The notes below the pieces were generated by a model, which made no database searches, was not told the origin of the DNA, and worked only from the letters and a program-made list of their open reading frames with translations. From Pholiota molesta (Eukaryota; Basidiomycota; Agaricomycetes; Agaricales; Strophariaceae): DNA of 64,000 bases. The translations under genes and the position numbers were made by a program. The stretch lies in contig JACGCK010000006.1 in the NCBI GenBank assembly GCA_014925825.1, positions 372,001-436,000 on the forward strand, written 5' to 3'. Below, one piece after another: positions 61,865-64,000 of this stretch. Each line of letters opens with the position of its first letter. Positions within the stretch are counted from its first letter, which is position 1.

Positions 61865-62224
61865 ATGGCCACAGTCAGAATGTGTCGCCTCCATACGTCA
61901 GTCCCCCGTCTCTCGTCCCGTCCCCTGCTGACCGTCCCCAGCGAAGGCACGATGCACGGCTGCGGCCACTACATCATCACGCGCAAGCTGCGCAAGGACG
62001 ACTGCAACGACCACCTCTGCATCTTCTCTGCCCGCCATCCAGAGTCCGGCTGCAACAACTGTCCCGTCTGCAAGCGCGTACGTCCCCCGCCCCTCCCCCT
62101 TGCCTGCGCTCACGCCCCCCAGTATTTCGGCCCAGATGCCTCCGAGACCATCACCCTCAGGACCCCAGAGTACTGTCGCGAGTGCGAGTACTGGTACAAG
62201 GGCCCCGGCTCACGACGTCGGTGA
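61865..62224 (+). CDS. Small Cys-rich, putative zinc-binding protein
   Basis: Three exons are proposed: 61865-61896, 61942-62077 and 62123-62224, giving 89 residues that start MATVRMCRLHTEGTMHGCGH. Cysteines lie in HGCGH, DDCNDHLC, GCNNCPVCKR and EYCREC, with conserved-looking YFGPDASETITLRTPEYC after the second junction. The CxxC spacing suggests zinc binding. Small fungal proteins with this CGH..C..RH..C order are common and have no known function (recalled, not searched). Both introns are 45 nt (GTCAGT..CCCCAG and GTACGT..CCCCAG). Neither holds an in-frame stop, so the unspliced RNA would also code. A start at the next ATG (MCRL, 61880) is possible. GC-rich codon use like its neighbours. 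Confidence 0.72.
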   Translation: MATVRMCRLHTSVPRLSSRPLLTVPSEGTMHGCGHYIITRKLRKDDCNDHLCIFSARHPESGCNNCPVCKRVRPPPLPLACAHAPQYFGPDASETITLRTPEYCRECEYWYKGPGSRRR

Positions 62225-62276
62225 CAATCCTATATTACAACCCAATGTATTACCACCCTACTACTATATCCCTAAT

Positions 62277-64000
62277 CTACCATTTCACTGCCAGCCCTAC
62301 TACCTCGCTCTCTACAGCCCGATAAGACGTCCGCAGCATCCGATGCCGCGCCTCCACGTCTGACCCACACAGCGCATCCACAACCCGCCTTGCCAGCTCC
62401 TCCGCCCGATCGTCCAGCTCGATGGCTTTCGTGGGTGGCGTGTACGGCGGCGTCTCCAGGTCGTGCATCGGCGCCTTTGCCTGCTCGCGCCAGTACGCCT
62501 CCTCCACCCTCCTTGTCCACTCTTTGTCGCCCCACTTCCCGCTTGGCATTCCGTCGGCGCTCACTCCGCTCTCGCTCCAGTCGCGCTCGTGGCCCTCCTC
62601 ATCGCGCAGCGTCACGCTCGGCTTCAGCTGCCCTCCCCCGTTCACACAGCCCCCTGGACACGCCATCACCTCGACGTAGTCATATTTCCGCTCCCCCTCT
62701 TCCGCACCACCTCCTCTCCGAACGTTTTTCCGTGCCCCGACCCGTGCGGCTAGTCGGCCCGCTGCACCGGCCCCCGTCCGCACCCCACGCTCCTTGCCCA
62801 CCTTGCGCACGATGTTCTGCAGATTTCTGAAGCCATAGCACTTGGCGCCCTTGAACACCGTCCGCCCGCCTCCTCTGTAAGTGTGTATTCTTCGTAATCC
62901 GCGTTTCGGATCATCTTCACAGAGAGCGTCAGCTGGGTCTCGGAGCTTGCTTTCAGGTGCTCGATAATCGAGTGTAAGTATGAACCTGAGGATGTCCCCG
63001 GATGCTGCAACAGCTCCGGGAGCTGTGTGTCGTTATCTGATGAGGCACGGCGTCCATTTCGCCCGGTACCGGCACAGAAAGGTCCCATCCCTTCTCGCGC
63101 ATGAGGAGCTCTAGCTCGCCCGTTGTGATAACACAGTCCACGTCGCGCGTTGCATAGACTTCGTCGTAGAAGTCCTTCCGTGATGCCTCGAGTTTCTTGT
63201 CGTAGCATGGCATAACCGTAACATGATATACACCATCCGGCCTGAGTTGAGTAAATGGGAATATAAGTATCATCGTCGATATGAAATTATAATAGATCAC
63301 GCACGTCCGTCCCCACCTGGAGCCCATCCACGACTTCACGAGGGTGCCCATCACCTGTTGCGGGCTTTTCGTTCGCGAGATAAACGGCAGCATCTCCGCA
63401 TGCGCCTTTTCCGCATAACATATCCATCCAGGGCACGCGCTCGCCAGCATCGGCAGCGTCTCCCCCTCGCCGCTTCCTCCCGCCGCTGCCGCTGCTGAAG
63501 CCTCCTTGCGCTCCAAAAACTCCGCAACATGCTCTCTCAGCGCCAGATGCCTCGCAAACGTCGTATCAAACACATGCTCGAACCCAAGGACGCCCGTGCA
63601 GAATGCCTGTACCCGCCGCAGGACCTGGCGCGGCGTCACCTCTCCTGCGAGACCGTGCTTCCGCGTTGAGGAGGATGCAGCGGAGGCGTTGAGTGCGGCA
63701 GCGAGCGATGCGAGAGACTGCGGCGCAATGGAGATGACGGGAATCTTGCGCTCCGCGGAAGTGCGGGGCAGCGCGGCGTTGGCAGAGAGGAAGGTCAGCA
63801 CTTCGGTGTGAGATTGGAGCGTTATCAGCACAGATTCAGCGGAGGTTATGCAGCCGCTGCGGTATTGTTGTGTTAGATAATGTGGAAAGGAAACTGTAGA
63901 AGAAGAAGGATGGGATGGTAGTGAGCACGTACCTGCAAGCAAGGCAATCGTTCAGGCTTATTTGTGCCTGGTGGAGTTTGTTACTCGGGACGGAGGCGGC
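62277..64000 (-). CDS. NAR1: Cytosolic Fe-S assembly protein Nar1 (hydrogenase-like), 5' end off the window
   Basis: CIA-pathway protein related to Fe-only hydrogenase, with a 4Fe-4S ligand region and a C-terminal H-cluster-like site. At the right edge the frame reads LNDCLAC and, after an intron, SGCITSAESVLI, giving Cys ligands. Next come LPMLASACPGWICYAEKAHA and SPQQVMGTLVKSW, then HVTVMPCYDKKLEASRKDFY. An intron of 47-53 nt near 63020-63080 leads to PELLQHPGTSSGSYL. Near 62862-62875 the frame shifts by one base: the upstream part ends EYTLTEEAG and the downstream part begins RTVFKGAKCYGFRNLQNIVR. The rest, including VMACPGGCVNGGGQLKP with its Cys ligands, is intact. The N-terminus lies past 64000. 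Confidence 0.87.

Noticed and set aside
63020..63080. Second frame jump in NAR1 after WDLSVP
   Set aside because: An intron of 47-53 nt ending CACACAG joins the parts in frame and gives the expected PELLQHPGTSSGS.
1..64000. tRNA genes and transposons
   Set aside because: I looked for tRNA T-loop words with matching stems, terminal repeats and transposase or reverse-transcriptase motifs in the gaps and saw none that hold up; a tRNAscan and repeat search would be decisive.

Overview
The window is nuclear DNA of a fungus, most likely a basidiomycete (Agaricomycetes-like); no species can be named from sequence alone. Nearly every gene is cut by several short introns of about 45-60 nt with GT..AG ends. 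Gaps between genes are small. Several families are fungal or fungal-like: Atg27, DASH subunit Duo1, an Rrn5-like Pol I factor, and an EF-hand MscS channel of the Msy type. No rRNA, convincing tRNA, transposon or CRISPR array was seen. Exon joins were read by eye and are inferred unless a join restores a known motif.

Layout, left to right: CDP-diacylglycerol synthase 3' part (+), KY-type transglutaminase-like protein (-), ribosomal protein uS12/RPS23 (-), mitochondrial tyrosyl-tRNA synthetase (+), TM9SF/EMP70 nonaspanin (-), queuine tRNA-ribosyltransferase (+), DBP10 helicase (-), Duo1 (+), an RNase H1 N-domain protein (-), Atg27 (-), an ataxin-3-like Josephin DUB (+), a PA-TM-RING E3 (-), a TBC Rab-GAP (-), a Yippee protein (-), allantoinase (+), an ADCK1-type ABC1 kinase (+), PC4/Sub1 (-), a 12-kb TOM1/HUWE1 HECT ligase (+), a quinone oxidoreductase with a broken last exon (+), a SANT/histone-fold Rrn5-like protein (-), an acyl-CoA synthetase (-), RNA polymerase II subunit RPB3 with a WG-rich tail (+), an Msy-type MscS channel (-), syntaxin Tlg2 (-), a small Cys-rich protein (+), and Nar1 (-, 5' end off the window).

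This is an ordinary core-genome segment, not a gene cluster. The loci serve separate housekeeping tasks: lipid synthesis, translation and tRNA modification, membrane traffic, ubiquitin signalling, transcription, Fe-S assembly and nitrogen salvage. Neighbours mostly alternate in strand. This gives compact divergent promoters (122-387 bp) and tight convergent 3' ends (50-130 bp). From about 58.3 kb to the right end, base composition is visibly more GC-rich than the rest.

The points most worth a second look are the WG/GW tail on RPB3, a small Cys-rich gene whose two 45-nt introns both keep the frame open, an RNase H1 hybrid-binding domain without a nuclease, the HECT catalytic Cys codon split by an intron, and two apparent single-base frameshifts (quinone oxidoreductase and Nar1). 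I did not find a clearly new multi-gene system.
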